A DNA stretch of 64,000 nucleotides from JAICYJ01 sp038212095 (GCA_038212095.1 JBBQUW010000007.1:1-64000); one strand, 5' to 3'. Counted from the stretch's first letter, positions 49,220 through 57,890 are shown. Notes: generated by a model from the letters alone, not told the origin. A program made the numbers and translations.

Positions 49220-49289
49220 GTCACACCCCCGCCGGAGGGGTCTGACCCCTGATACGGGGTCAGACCGAGGATTGGCTCACCGCTGTGAC
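49220..49289. repeat. Palindromic repeat, copy 1
   Basis: A 70-base unit that begins GTCAC and ends GTGAC. Its core pairs TCTGACCCC (49241-49249) with GGGGTCAGA (49256-49264) around a six-base loop. It is about 93% identical to the copy at 49337-49406. The shape is that of a REP/MITE-like element. Confidence 0.85.
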
Positions 49290-49336
49290 GTGCGCGAGCG
49301 CGGCGGTGGATGCCGCCACGATCGGCGCGCAGAGGT

Positions 49337-49406
49337 GTCACGCCCCCGCCGGAGGGGTCTGACCCCTGATACGGGGTCAGACGGAGGATTGGCTCACGAC
49401 CGTGAC
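49337..49406. repeat. Palindromic repeat, copy 2
   Basis: Second copy in the same orientation, 117 bases from the first. Terminal GTCAC/GTGAC and the TCTGACCCC/GGGGTCAGA hairpin are conserved; differences lie mainly in the last dozen bases. It lies just beyond the 3' end of the hypothetical gene at 49440-49853. Confidence 0.85.
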
Positions 49407-49439
49407 GCCGTGGCGCGGGCCACGGCAGCCCGCCGATCG

Positions 49440-49853
49440 TCAGGCTGCGACGGGCTTGCGCTCTTCGAGGTGCTGGTGCGAGGGGCAGTACTCGCGCTCG
49501 GGAAGCGGCGTGCGCTGGCACGGCTTGCCCTTGCGGGTCGTCGCTTTGCAGCTCGCAACTCCCTCGCCGCTGCGCTCGATCTCCTCGAGGATGTAGCTGA
49601 CCGCCTGGCCGATGTGCCGGTCGATCGAGCTGAACACGCGAGCCTGGCTCGAGATCGAGAACAGGTGGCGGATCTCCTGGAACAGGCTCTGGCTGGGCTT
49701 CGCGAAGTAGTGGGGGTCGCGCGCCAGGCGCTCGATTGTGGCCTCGCACGACTGCAGCACGCGCCGCTTACCCTCCGGAATCGATACCGTCTCGGGGTGC
49801 GGATCGACCAGGTCCTTGATCTCGACGAAAATCGCGCGGCTGAATCGGTACAT
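49440..49853 (-). CDS. Hypothetical protein with C-terminal Cys-His zinc-like motif
   Basis: A 137-residue protein. The N-terminal 95 residues are helical and charged with no domain I recognise. The C-terminus has CKATTRKGKPCQRTPLPERE then YCPSHQH, where three Cys and a His could bind zinc, as in DUF5763-like proteins. GAGGAG stands at the right distance before ATG 49853. The upstream 170 bases are unusually AT-rich and contain ATAAT and TAATAT runs that may include divergent promoters. Function unknown. Confidence 0.75.
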   Translation of the reverse strand: MYRFSRAIFVEIKDLVDPHPETVSIPEGKRRVLQSCEATIERLARDPHYFAKPSQSLFQEIRHLFSISSQARVFSSIDRHIGQAVSYILEEIERSGEGVASCKATTRKGKPCQRTPLPEREYCPSHQHLEERKPVAA

Positions 49854-50021
49854 GGACGCTCCTCAGACTGTTACAAGGTCGGGGACGGCTCGTGATCATT
49901 ATGACGCTTTCAGGATTGATTTCGCGACCCCGAATGTTAAGTACCTGTTAATATCGCCCATATTTACGGCGATTCCCAGATTCCACCGCCGGATTATTCA
50001 ACGAGCGAGGTGTCACAATCG

Positions 50022-50927
50022 ATGGCGTTGACGTGTTACATGCACGAGCAATTCGCGCAGCACGACCCGGGCCACGGGCATCCCGAGCGACCGCAGCGCT
50101 ACGCCGCGGTGGTGGCCGCCGTGTCGGCAACCGGATCGCCCGTCGCCGAGGCGCCGCCGGCAACGCGTGAGGCTCTCGAGCGGGTGCATGCGCCCGCCTA
50201 CCTCGACCATTTGGAGCGGTTCTGTGCCGCGGGCGGCGGCGCAATGGACGCCGATACCGTGGTCGGTGAGATCAGCTGGTCGGCCGCCCTGCGGGGGGCC
50301 GGCGGCGCGATTGCCGCCGTCGACGAGGTCGCTCAGGGAGCGGCTGGCGCGTTCAGCTTTGGCAGGCCACCAGGTCATCACGCCGAGGCGGCGCGGGCGA
50401 TGGGCTTCTGCATCGTCAACAGCGCGGCCGTGGCCGCGGCGCACGCCCGCGAACAGCTGGGGATGGATCGCGTGGCGGTGCTCGACTGGGACGCCCACCA
50501 CGGCAACGGCACGCAGGCGATCTTCTACGACGATCCCGACGTGCTCTACCTCTCGCTGCACCAGCATCCCTTCTATCCAGGCAGCGGCGCGGAATCCGAG
50601 CGCGGGGCCGGAGCGGGCGAGGGAGCTACCGTCAACATGCCGCTGCCCGCCGGCAGCTCGGAGCAGGACTACCTCGACGTGTTCGACGAGCACGCGATCG
50701 GCGCTCTGCGGCGCTTCCGTCCGCAGCTGCTGATCGTCTCGGCGGGGTTCGATGCGCACCGCGACGATCCCCTCTGCGACCTGAACCTGACGGCGCGATC
50801 GTTCGCGACCATGGCGTCGCGCCTCCAGCAGGAGTGCGGCGGCGTCGCGTACGTCCTGGAGGGCGGATACGACCTGATGGCGCTCGAGATGAGCGTCACC
50901 TCGGTACTTGAGGCTGTCAGCGCGTAG
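50022..50927 (+). CDS. Histone deacetylase/AcuC-type amidohydrolase
   Basis: Zinc-dependent deacetylase of 301 residues (HDAC superfamily). Motifs include HDPGHGHPERPQR at the N-terminus, RPPGHHAEAARAMGFCIVNS with the catalytic His pair near 115, VLDWDAHHGNGTQAIF with zinc Asp and His near 155, and LIVSAGFDAHRDDPLCDL with the second zinc Asp near 240. Bacterial members deacetylate acetyl-CoA synthetase, polyamines or other amines. ATG 50022 follows a GAGG eleven bases upstream; GTG 50010 is possible. It stands alone, convergent with the aldehyde dehydrogenase. Confidence 0.9.
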   Translation: MALTCYMHEQFAQHDPGHGHPERPQRYAAVVAAVSATGSPVAEAPPATREALERVHAPAYLDHLERFCAAGGGAMDADTVVGEISWSAALRGAGGAIAAVDEVAQGAAGAFSFGRPPGHHAEAARAMGFCIVNSAAVAAAHAREQLGMDRVAVLDWDAHHGNGTQAIFYDDPDVLYLSLHQHPFYPGSGAESERGAGAGEGATVNMPLPAGSSEQDYLDVFDEHAIGALRRFRPQLLIVSAGFDAHRDDPLCDLNLTARSFATMASRLQQECGGVAYVLEGGYDLMALEMSVTSVLEAVSA

Positions 50928-50947
50928 GCGGCCCCCCGGCGCCCTCG

Positions 50948-52381
50948 TCAGCTCAGATTGATCACGATCATCCGCGGCTCGGTCATCTCTGCGACCGCGA
51001 ACTTCGGCCCCTCGCGGGTGTTGCCGGACTCCTTGACGCCGCCGTAGGGCATCTGGTCGGCGCGGAAGGTCGGCGCCTCGTTGAGGGTCACGCCGCCGAA
51101 CTCGAGCTCGCGCGCAGCGCGCATCGCTTTGGTGATGTCCTGCGTGAAGACACCGGCCTGCAGGCCGTACTCGGTGCCGTTCGCCTTCTCGATCGCCTCG
51201 TCCAGCCCTGAGACGCGGGCGACCGCGACCACCGGCCCGAACACCTCGTGGCAGGCCACCGCCATGTCCAGCGAGACCTCGTCCAGCAGCGCCGGGCGCA
51301 GCACCCCGTCATCGCCGACCACGCCTCCGACCAGCAGCTTCGCTCCGCCGGCAACCGCCTCGTTCACCCAGCCGGCGATCCGGTCGCGGTTCTCGTCGTC
51401 GATCACGGGGCCGACCTGCGTCTCGGGATCGAGCGGATCGCCGACTTTGAGCGCCTCGACCTTGGGAACCAGCTTCTCGATCAGCGCATCGTGAGCGGCG
51501 TCCTCGACGTACACCCGCTGCACCGAGATGCAGCTCTGACCCGCGAAGGCGTAGCCGTTGGCGGCGATCGCGGTGGCCGCCTTCTCGAGGTCGGCGTCGG
51601 CGAGCACGATCACCGGCGTCGAGTTGCCCAGCTCCAGCGAAACCTTCTTCTTGTGGGCGCGCTGGCGGATGCCCCAACCGACTTGCGACGAGCCGGTGAA
51701 CGTGATCATCTTGACCCGCTCGTCGTCGGTGATGACATCGCCGATCTCGCTCGACTTGCCGACGATCACGTTCAGCCAGCCGGCCGGTTGGCCGGCGTCG
51801 GCGAACGCCTGCGCCAGCAGCAGTGCCGAGAGCGGCGTGGCGGTAGCGGGCTTCAGCACCACGGCACAGCCGGCCGCGAAACCGGGGCCGACCTTGTGGC
51901 AGACCAGGTTGAGCGGGAAGTTGAAGGGCGAGATCGCGGCCACGATGCCGATCGGTAGCCGCAGGATCAGACCGGCCTTGCCTTCACCGGCCGGATGCGC
52001 ATCCATCGGCACCGTCTCCCCCGTGAGACGGCGTGCCTCGAGCGCCGAGAAGGTGATCGTCTGCACCGCTCTGTCGACCTCGACGCCCGCGGTTGTGATC
52101 GGCTTGCCGGCCTCCATCGCGATCGTGCGCGCGAACTCGTCGCGGCGCTCGTGCAGCAGCTCGGCGACGCGGTCGAGGATGGCGGCGCGGCGATGGGCGG
52201 GCAGCGGGCTTCTCATCGCGACCTCAGCTGCATCGATCGCGCGGCGCGCGTCGTCGCCGCCGCCAAAGGCGACTCGCCCCACAACGCTGCCGTCGTACGG
52301 CGACGTGACGTCGATCTGCTGGCCGGTCTCGTACCACTCGCCGCCCACCAGCAGCTTCTGAATGGTCTCTGTCATCGCCAT
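50948..52381 (-). CDS. Aldehyde dehydrogenase (NAD(P)-dependent)
   Basis: A 477-residue ALDH superfamily enzyme. It has IVAAISPFNFPLNLVCHKVG for the cofactor site near 150 and ITFTGSSQVGWGIRQRA near 220. The catalytic region has SLELGNSTPVIVLADADL, where ELGGNSP is usual, and the nucleophilic Cys in AGQSCISVQRVYV near residue 287. The cofactor and catalytic residues are present. Family members oxidise lactaldehyde, phosphonoacetaldehyde, semialdehydes or glyceraldehyde 3-phosphate; the substrate is not clear. GGAGAGGGAG precedes ATG 52381. It begins one base after the acetolactate synthase stop, in one operon. Confidence 0.92.
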   Translation of the reverse strand: MAMTETIQKLLVGGEWYETGQQIDVTSPYDGSVVGRVAFGGGDDARRAIDAAEVAMRSPLPAHRRAAILDRVAELLHERRDEFARTIAMEAGKPITTAGVEVDRAVQTITFSALEARRLTGETVPMDAHPAGEGKAGLILRLPIGIVAAISPFNFPLNLVCHKVGPGFAAGCAVVLKPATATPLSALLLAQAFADAGQPAGWLNVIVGKSSEIGDVITDDERVKMITFTGSSQVGWGIRQRAHKKKVSLELGNSTPVIVLADADLEKAATAIAANGYAFAGQSCISVQRVYVEDAAHDALIEKLVPKVEALKVGDPLDPETQVGPVIDDENRDRIAGWVNEAVAGGAKLLVGGVVGDDGVLRPALLDEVSLDMAVACHEVFGPVVAVARVSGLDEAIEKANGTEYGLQAGVFTQDITKAMRAARELEFGGVTLNEAPTFRADQMPYGGVKESGNTREGPKFAVAEMTEPRMIVINLS

Positions 52382-52382
52382 T

Positions 52383-54035
52383 TCAGACTCCCTCTCCAAC
52401 CTTCACCAGGTCGGCCAGATTCATCGAAAACTTTGCGTTTTCCCGGTAATCGATCGGTATTTCCACCACGGATGGGATGTCCAGCTCGAGCGCCCGCTGC
52501 AGCGTGGGGGTGACCTCATCTGCCGATCCCACACGCATGCCGGCGATCCCGAACGACTCCGCCAATCCGACCAGGTCTGGGTTGGTGAACTTGGTGCCGG
52601 CAAGGTGGCCGAACTTGCGCTGCTGATGCACCTCGATCACACCGTAGGCGCTGTCCGACCAGACGATGTTGACGATCGCCAGACCCAGGCGTTTGGCCGT
52701 CTCCAGCTCTTGGACGTTCATCAGGAAGCCACCGTCGCCCGAGATCGTGACCACGCGGCGATCCTTTGGCAACACCATCCGCGCCGCGACCGCCGCCGGC
52801 ACTGCGAAGCCCATGGCCGCGGCTCCGTTCGAGATCAGCACGGTGTTGGGCTCATGCGCCGGCCAGAGACGCGAGATCCACAGCTTGTGGGCGCCGACGT
52901 CCGAGATCAGCAGGTCGTTCGGCCGCATCAGCGCGCGCAGGTCGCGCAGCACGCGCTGGGGTTTGACCGGGAAGCCATCGTCGGAGTGCGACTCGAGCGC
53001 GTCGCGGATCATCTGGTTGTAGGCCGGCGTGACCACCCGCGCCGGAGGCTTGTCCGAGACGAGGTTGCCGAGGTGGGTGAGGATGTGCGAGATATCGCCG
53101 GTCAGCTCGACGTCGGGCACATAGTGCGCGTCGATCTCGGCGGCGACGGTGTCGACGCAGATCACCCGCCGGCCGCGCTTGGGGTTCCAGTTCACCGGCG
53201 ACCACTCGACCAGGTCGTAGCCGACGCACAGCACCAGGTCGGCTTGCCCCATGAACCCCTTTGGGTAGTCCTGCGCCCGAAGCCCTGCGGTGAACAGCGT
53301 GTGGGGGTCGTCGGCGTCGACCACACCCTTGCCCATGAATGTGGTGATTACGTTCAGCCCGGTCTGGTGGACGAAGCGGCGCAGCGCGGCGGAGGCGTGC
53401 TGTCGCGCGACGCCGTTCCCGGCCAGGATCACGGGCCGCTCGGCTGCCTGCAGCAGCTCGGCGGCGCGGTGCAGCTCGGCGGCGACCGGCTCCACCAATG
53501 CGGGCGGGCGGCGCGGCACCGGATCGCCTTCAAGCGGCGTCTCCATCACGTCGGCCGGCAGCTCGAGGTGGGTGGCGCCGGGCTTCTCCTGCTCGGCCAG
53601 CGCGAACGCCTTGCGCACCGCTTCGGGGATGATCGAGGGGTCGTGGACGCGGGCGTTCCACTTGGTCACCGGCTTCATCATCCGCACCACGTCGATGTAC
53701 TGGTGGCTCTCCTTGTGCATCTCTGACAGGTCGGTCTGTCCGGTCAGAGCGACCACCGGGGCGCGGTCGAGGAAGGCGTCCGCCATGCCGGTGACAAGGT
53801 TGGTGGCGCCGGGACCGAGCGTTCCCAGGCAGACGCCGGCCCGGCCCGTCAGGCGGCCGTACGCGTCGGCCATGAAGGCGCCGCCCTGCTCGTGGCGCAC
53901 GGGTACGAACTCGATCGTGCTCGAGCTATCGAGCGCCTCGTTGAGGTCGAGCGTCTCCTCGCCGGGGATGCCGAACACGTGACGCACGCCCTCGTTCTCG
54001 AGGCATCTCACGAACAGTTCTGCTGCGCTTCCCAT
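52383..54035 (-). CDS. Acetolactate synthase-like ThDP enzyme (catabolic AlsS type)
   Basis: Thiamine diphosphate enzyme of 550 residues. VFGIPGEETLDLNEALD with the conserved Glu, GVCLGTLGPGATNLVTG and the ThDP-binding motif VTISGDGGFLMNVQELETAK followed by NIVWSDSAYGV are present. The C-terminal part (IEIPIDYREN-like) resembles Bacillus AlsS, which condenses two pyruvates to acetolactate, rather than anabolic IlvB. No regulatory subunit or decarboxylase is adjacent. The neighbour is an aldehyde dehydrogenase, so the pair may handle an aldehyde from a related carboligation or decarboxylation. TACACT 17 bases before the ATG may be its -10 box. Confidence 0.88.
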   Translation of the reverse strand: MGSAAELFVRCLENEGVRHVFGIPGEETLDLNEALDSSSTIEFVPVRHEQGGAFMADAYGRLTGRAGVCLGTLGPGATNLVTGMADAFLDRAPVVALTGQTDLSEMHKESHQYIDVVRMMKPVTKWNARVHDPSIIPEAVRKAFALAEQEKPGATHLELPADVMETPLEGDPVPRRPPALVEPVAAELHRAAELLQAAERPVILAGNGVARQHASAALRRFVHQTGLNVITTFMGKGVVDADDPHTLFTAGLRAQDYPKGFMGQADLVLCVGYDLVEWSPVNWNPKRGRRVICVDTVAAEIDAHYVPDVELTGDISHILTHLGNLVSDKPPARVVTPAYNQMIRDALESHSDDGFPVKPQRVLRDLRALMRPNDLLISDVGAHKLWISRLWPAHEPNTVLISNGAAAMGFAVPAAVAARMVLPKDRRVVTISGDGGFLMNVQELETAKRLGLAIVNIVWSDSAYGVIEVHQQRKFGHLAGTKFTNPDLVGLAESFGIAGMRVGSADEVTPTLQRALELDIPSVVEIPIDYRENAKFSMNLADLVKVGEGV

Positions 54036-54206
54036 ACGAGGGGCAAGTGTATCGGCGACGGCGTTTCGGTGGCGTAGCGGGCTGATCCGACGGTGCAATC
54101 CGTAGTTTCTCCGCAGTGGTTGCACGCTTCTCCCGATTCACCCACCGGGCGTCTGAACGAGACTGAATATTGACCGACAGATTCACGAACAAACCGGAGG
54201 TGCATC

Positions 54207-54659
54207 ATGTTCAACACGATTCTTCTCGCTCTCGACGGCTCTGAGGCCGCAGAGCGCGCGATTCCGCTGGCCGAGGATCTCGCCCGCCATGACGGCGGAC
54301 GGATCATCGTCGGGCATGTGCGGGAGCTTCTCGCCGGCAGAGGCGGCGGACACACCCTGCACGCCAACGAGGACGAGCTTGAGGCAAGCGTCCGCGAACA
54401 CGCCGCGAAGCTGGCGGCGAGCGGCATCGACACCACGGTCGAGATCGCGACCTCGGTGATGGGTGGGCCGGCCCACGCGCTGGCGGACATGGCCGAGCGT
54501 GAGCACGCCGACGTGATCGTGGCGGGCACGCGCGGACACGCGCCTGTCGCCGGTCTCCTGCTGGGCAGCGTGACGCAGCGGTTGCTGCACGTCGCGCCCT
54601 GTCCGGTGCTTGTGATGCCGGCCGTTGCCAAGATGGCCGATACGACCGTCTCCCGCTAG
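54207..54659 (+). CDS. Universal stress protein (UspA family)
   Basis: A 150-residue single-domain universal stress protein. It opens with FNTILLALDGSEAAERAIPL and has the nucleotide-binding pattern G-x2-G-x9-G-S as GTRGHAPVAGLLLGSVT, so it probably binds ATP. ATG 54207 has a strong CCGGAGGTG site at 54195-54203. It diverges from the acetolactate synthase gene across 171 non-coding bases and is followed by a terminator-like hairpin, so it is a single-gene unit. Confidence 0.92.
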   Translation: MFNTILLALDGSEAAERAIPLAEDLARHDGGRIIVGHVRELLAGRGGGHTLHANEDELEASVREHAAKLAASGIDTTVEIATSVMGGPAHALADMAEREHADVIVAGTRGHAPVAGLLLGSVTQRLLHVAPCPVLVMPAVAKMADTTVSR

Positions 54660-54673
54660 CACACGCGAGAACC

Positions 54674-54709
54674 GACGCCCGACCCCGACCGCTTCCGGGG
54701 CCGGGCGTC
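54674..54709 (+). terminator. Terminator after the universal stress gene
   Basis: GACGCCCG (54674-54681) pairs with CGGGCGTC (54702-54709), and CCCCG/CGGGG continue the stem after one mismatch. It lies 15 bases after the stop. No T-tract follows. Confidence 0.65.
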
Positions 54710-54749
54710 GCTATGTCTGCGCGTTAGTCGGTGGCCGGCGAAGGCGCGG

Positions 54750-55760
54750 CTACCAGAGCGTCCAGCACTTGTCAGCGGACGAGCCGGCCAACGTCCGCAT
54801 CTCGATGTTCAACTCGCCGTCGAGGATCGCGTCGTAGGGCATGCGCGCCGATCCGGTGACTGTGAAGATGCCAAGGCCGTCCCTGGTCTGATCCGCCGAC
54901 GGCGGGTAGTTACCTGGCGGAGGGCCTTGCCAGTACATCATCGGCATTACGCCGGGCCCGTCGACTGTGGCGCGGTACTTCTCGGCGTACCCGCTTGCGT
55001 TGCTGCGGCCATAGCGGTTCGGCCACAGCGCATCGCAGAACCCGCCGTCGCTGGGCCGGTGCACCAGGAAGCTGTTCTCGCGCCGCCAGCCCGCGCCCCA
55101 CTTCGGCGGGTTGAAGCCGTCCACGTACACCAGCCGGCCGTAGCTGTCGGTGGGCGCACCGAACGAGTTGGACGAGAAGCCGTAGGTGCCGACGCCCTTG
55201 TAGGTGACGCGGCCGTACAACTCGTCCAGCTTGCCGCTCGTCCAGCCCCACTTGAGCCAGAACTCCGGCAGCACTCCCTTCCAGTGCGAGACGTGCAGCT
55301 CGTAGGCACCTTGGCCGGCGGTCCTGCAGCAGGGCCATCCACCGTTCGGCATCAGCCGCCGCCAGCGCTGCAACGCCCAGTGCGAGCCGTCTGGCATGGT
55401 GCAGGCCGTGACCACCCACGTCAGGCCGCTGCCGGTCCAGGGTGTGCAGACGTTCTTGACCGTTCGCCAGTAGCCGTTGCCGAAGCTGCCCGAGCCACCC
55501 GAGTAGTCGAAGTGAAATGCGACCTGGCTCTGCGGATGCGCGGCGTCAGGCGGCTTGGCGTTCACGGCTCCCCACCACAGCGTGTGGTGGACGGTGCCGT
55601 TGGCCGTGTATGAGACCAGCGCACGGTTGTAGCGGTCGACCTTGAGAGTGATCTGCTTGGCGTCGCGAACCACCAGTGCGCTCGCCCCGGCGGTAGCGGG
55701 AGCGATCAGTCCGGCCGCGACCAGCGAGAGCAGGAGCGGCAGCATGACGACGCGACGCAT
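54750..55760 (-). CDS. Secreted protein of unknown function
   Basis: A 336-residue exported protein with a typical signal peptide (VVMLPLLLSLVAAGLIAPAT followed by AGASA). The mature part is rich in Trp, Tyr and Gly and has pairs of Cys (VCTPWTG, VTACTMPDG, WPCCRTAG, FCDALWP, KCWTLW) that suggest disulfides and a beta-rich fold. I do not recognise a domain. ATG 55760 is followed by MRRVVML; there is no clear ribosome site. The gene diverges from the pilin gene. Confidence 0.65.
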   Translation of the reverse strand: MRRVVMLPLLLSLVAAGLIAPATAGASALVVRDAKQITLKVDRYNRALVSYTANGTVHHTLWWGAVNAKPPDAAHPQSQVAFHFDYSGGSGSFGNGYWRTVKNVCTPWTGSGLTWVVTACTMPDGSHWALQRWRRLMPNGGWPCCRTAGQGAYELHVSHWKGVLPEFWLKWGWTSGKLDELYGRVTYKGVGTYGFSSNSFGAPTDSYGRLVYVDGFNPPKWGAGWRRENSFLVHRPSDGGFCDALWPNRYGRSNASGYAEKYRATVDGPGVMPMMYWQGPPPGNYPPSADQTRDGLGIFTVTGSARMPYDAILDGELNIEMRTLAGSSADKCWTLW

Positions 55761-55905
55761 GAGGGGAGTATCGGCGTTGTCGCCGCGCATCGCCACCCCG
55801 CGACCGGGGGAGCTTGTGACGCCGGTGTAACGGCGGACGTCTTGTTCCGTGACGGGGCCGGAAGGCAGGCTGGGCGTGTCACCAACAAGCCTGAGGAGGC
55901 TACGC

Positions 55906-56151
55906 ATGTCACATCGGATCGCGGCGGCGATGATCGCCACCACACATCGTCACGTCACCCGCGCACGCCGCTCGCTGGGTGCTGAGGATGGCCAGGGCAC
56001 GGTCGAGTACGCCGGCCTGGCGATGGCGATCGGCGTCCTGCTGCTGGCCGTCGGCTCGTACCTGGGCGGCAAGGATCACGGGATCGGCTCGGTTGTCACG
56101 AGCGCGATCAAGAACGCCGTCGAGCAGGCGGCGGGTGGAGGCGGGAAGTAG
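55906..56151 (+). CDS. Flp-type (type IVb) pilin-like protein
   Basis: An 81-residue protein with a basic leader, a class III signal reading AEDG-QGTVEYAGLA (Glu at +5 after Gly), and a hydrophobic helix AMAIGVLLLAVGSYLGG. These are the marks of Flp/Tad pilins, which are cleaved by a TadV-type peptidase and polymerised by the Tad machinery. No tad genes are nearby. GAGGAGG at 55893-55899 is a strong ribosome site for ATG 55906. A partial second copy lies at 56864-56989. Confidence 0.78.
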   Translation: MSHRIAAAMIATTHRHVTRARRSLGAEDGQGTVEYAGLAMAIGVLLLAVGSYLGGKDHGIGSVVTSAIKNAVEQAAGGGGK

Positions 56152-56176
56152 GGCCGGTCAGTGAGCCGGTCTTGAC

Positions 56177-56208
56177 GGGTGGCGGCGGTGGAGACGCCGC
56201 CGCCACCC
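56177..56208 (+). terminator. Terminator after the pilin gene
   Basis: GGGTGGCGGCGG (56177-56188) and CCGCCGCCACCC (56197-56208) are perfectly complementary over 12 bases around an eight-base loop, 25 bases after the stop. Confidence 0.75.
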
Positions 56209-56329
56209 CCGCTTTCTGGATGCGATGGGGATACAGTCGCCCTCATGACTGATGACGAGCGCGCGGATGCGAAGGTGCTCACTGTCGTCGGGGGCGTCGG
56301 GTGGCGACCGCGGTGTAGAGGAGCGATTG

Positions 56330-56797
56330 ATGAAACCGACGATTGAGCATATGGGGGCCGCGACCGATGAGGTTCGGCAGCTCATCGCCGAGCTGGACAT
56401 GGCGCTCGCGGGCAACTACCTGCCGGAGCAGCATCATGCGGTGTCGCTCGAGCAGCTCTTCGGCGGGGACGTGAGGTTCTTCGTCGCACGAGTTGACGGC
56501 GTTGCCGTCGGCTGCGGCGGCGTGGCCTTCTACGACGGTTTCGCCGAAGTCAAGCGGATGTATACGCGGCCGACGGCTCGGCGGATGGGTGTAGCGGCGG
56601 GCGTCCTGCGGCGTCTGGAACACGAAGCCAGGACGGCGGGGTACTCGATTCTCCGGCTCGAGACCGGCAGGTATCAGGCAGAGGCCATTGCCTTCTATCT
56701 GCGCGAGGGCTTTGAGCGATGCGATGCCTTCGGCGACTATGCAAGCATGACCCCGCGCTCGATCGAGACGAGCGTCTTCTGCCAGAAGACGATCTGA
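56330..56797 (+). CDS. GNAT-family N-acetyltransferase
   Basis: A 155-residue acetyltransferase. The acetyl-CoA loop region is KRMYTRPTARRMGVAAGVLR near residue 75, where Arg-Arg-x-Gly-x-Ala replaces the textbook QxxGxG/A. LRLETGRYQAEAIAFYLREG follows as motif B. It probably acetylates a small amine or protein terminus; substrate unknown. An AGAGGAG site precedes ATG 56330. It lies between a pilin gene and a degraded copy of that gene, so it may have entered with, or split, a duplication. Confidence 0.85.
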   Translation: MKPTIEHMGAATDEVRQLIAELDMALAGNYLPEQHHAVSLEQLFGGDVRFFVARVDGVAVGCGGVAFYDGFAEVKRMYTRPTARRMGVAAGVLRRLEHEARTAGYSILRLETGRYQAEAIAFYLREGFERCDAFGDYASMTPRSIETSVFCQKTI

Positions 56798-56863
56798 GAA
56801 GCGATCGAGGTCGCCCGCTGGCCGCCGCACTCCGGCCGTGGGTTCGGTCAACCGCCATACTCG

Positions 56864-56989
56864 TACGCCGGTCTGGCGGTGGCGATCGGCGTCCTCCTGT
56901 TGGCCGTCGGCTCGTACCTGGGCGGCAAGGGTCACGGAATCGGCTCGGTTGTCACGAGCTCGATCAAGAACGCCGTCGAGCAGGCGGCG
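56864..56989 (+). pseudogene. Degraded second copy of the Flp-type pilin gene
   Basis: This 126-base stretch matches 56008-56133 in the intact pilin gene at 119 of 126 positions, without gaps. It encodes YAGLAVAIGVLLLAVGSYLG and the following Lys/Gly/His-rich part, but the start codon, leader and class III cleavage motif are missing upstream. The 3' end is cut where the reverse-strand methyltransferase begins. It is a remnant of a tandem duplication flanking the acetyltransferase gene. Confidence 0.8.
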
Positions 56990-56994
56990 TCTGG

Positions 56995-57618
56995 TCAACG
57001 CTCGGCGATCACGCAGATGCCGCGCCGCCCGTCGAAGCTGCGTGTCTCGTGCCTGGCATGGCTAAAGCCGGCCTCGATCAACCGCGCCGCCGTCTCCTCG
57101 CCGGTCGAGCGGTTGAACACCCCGGTCTGCTCGAACAGGCGGCCGGTCATGTCGTCACGGTGGCCCAGGAACACCGCCAGCCGGCCGCCCGGTCGCAGCA
57201 CGCGGCGCCACTCGCGGAACGCCGCCACCGGCTCGTCCAGGAAGTAGATGACGTTCACGGCCAGTGCCCTGTCGACCGTCTCGTCCGGCAGTGGCAGACG
57301 ATCGGCCGAGCCCAGCAGCAGCTCGACGCGACCGTCGCGAATCGCCGCCGCGTTGCGCCGGCGGGCGCGGGCGAGCATCGTCGGCGAGTGGTCGACGCCG
57401 ATCACCCGCCCGCCGCTCGCGATCGACGCAGCTGCGTGCACGGCCTCTCCCGGCCCAAAGCCGATCTCGAGCACGGTGTCGTCCCGACCCACCGCCAGCA
57501 ACTCCAGCACGAACGCGTTCTCGGCCGCGTTCCAACGTGCGAGCTTGCGCCCGATCACCCTGCCGTACAGCCCGCTCGGCCGCCGCAGCTGCTCCGCCAG
57601 GCGCTGCGGGCCGCGCAT
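56995..57618 (-). CDS. Class I SAM-dependent methyltransferase
   Basis: A 207-residue methyltransferase. The SAM motif I reads DTVLEIGFGPGEAVHAAAS, motif II RVIGVDHSPTMLARAR, and the post-motifs GSADRLPLPDETVDRALAVN and WRRVLRPGGRLAVFLG are those of Methyltransf_11/25 proteins. Its ATG at 57618 overlaps the dodecin stop (ATGA), so the two are coupled. The substrate is unknown. Its stop lies six bases from the degraded pilin copy. Confidence 0.85.
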   Translation of the reverse strand: MRGPQRLAEQLRRPSGLYGRVIGRKLARWNAAENAFVLELLAVGRDDTVLEIGFGPGEAVHAAASIASGGRVIGVDHSPTMLARARRRNAAAIRDGRVELLLGSADRLPLPDETVDRALAVNVIYFLDEPVAAFREWRRVLRPGGRLAVFLGHRDDMTGRLFEQTGVFNRSTGEETAARLIEAGFSHARHETRSFDGRRGICVIAER

Positions 57619-57824
57619 CAGCGTGGCTCGACCGGGAACTGCATCTTCGCCAGCACGTCCCACCGGGCGATGTGCCCGTCCTTGACCTCGCAGCTGATCG
57701 AGATCACCTCGATCCGGGTGATGCCGCGAACCGATCGCGATGCCGCGGACAGCGCTTCGCGCACCGCATCGTCCGAGCTCTCTGCCGAGCTGCCGATCAC
57801 TTCGATCACCTTCGTCACGCCCAC
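57618..57824 (-). CDS. Dodecin (flavin-storage dodecamer)
   Basis: A 68-residue protein that starts VTKVIEVIGSSAESSDDAVR and continues with RSVRGITRIEVISISCEVK, then ARWDVLAKMQF. This is the dodecin pattern; the Trp and Gln in the last strand are the flavin-contacting residues. Dodecins form hollow dodecamers that bind riboflavin or FMN. GTG 57824 was chosen because GGAGGA stands seven bases upstream. The gene is coupled to the methyltransferase through an ATGA overlap. Confidence 0.88.
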   Translation of the reverse strand: MGVTKVIEVIGSSAESSDDAVREALSAASRSVRGITRIEVISISCEVKDGHIARWDVLAKMQFPVEPR

Positions 57825-57890
57825 GATGTCGTCCTCCGCCCGTCGCTTCCCTGATACCGTTGCCCTCGATCTCGCGGGGGGAGGATAGCG

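Noticed and set aside
49220..49406. CRISPR array
   Set aside because: There are only two copies of a 70-base palindromic unit with a 47-base non-spacer interval, and no cas genes.
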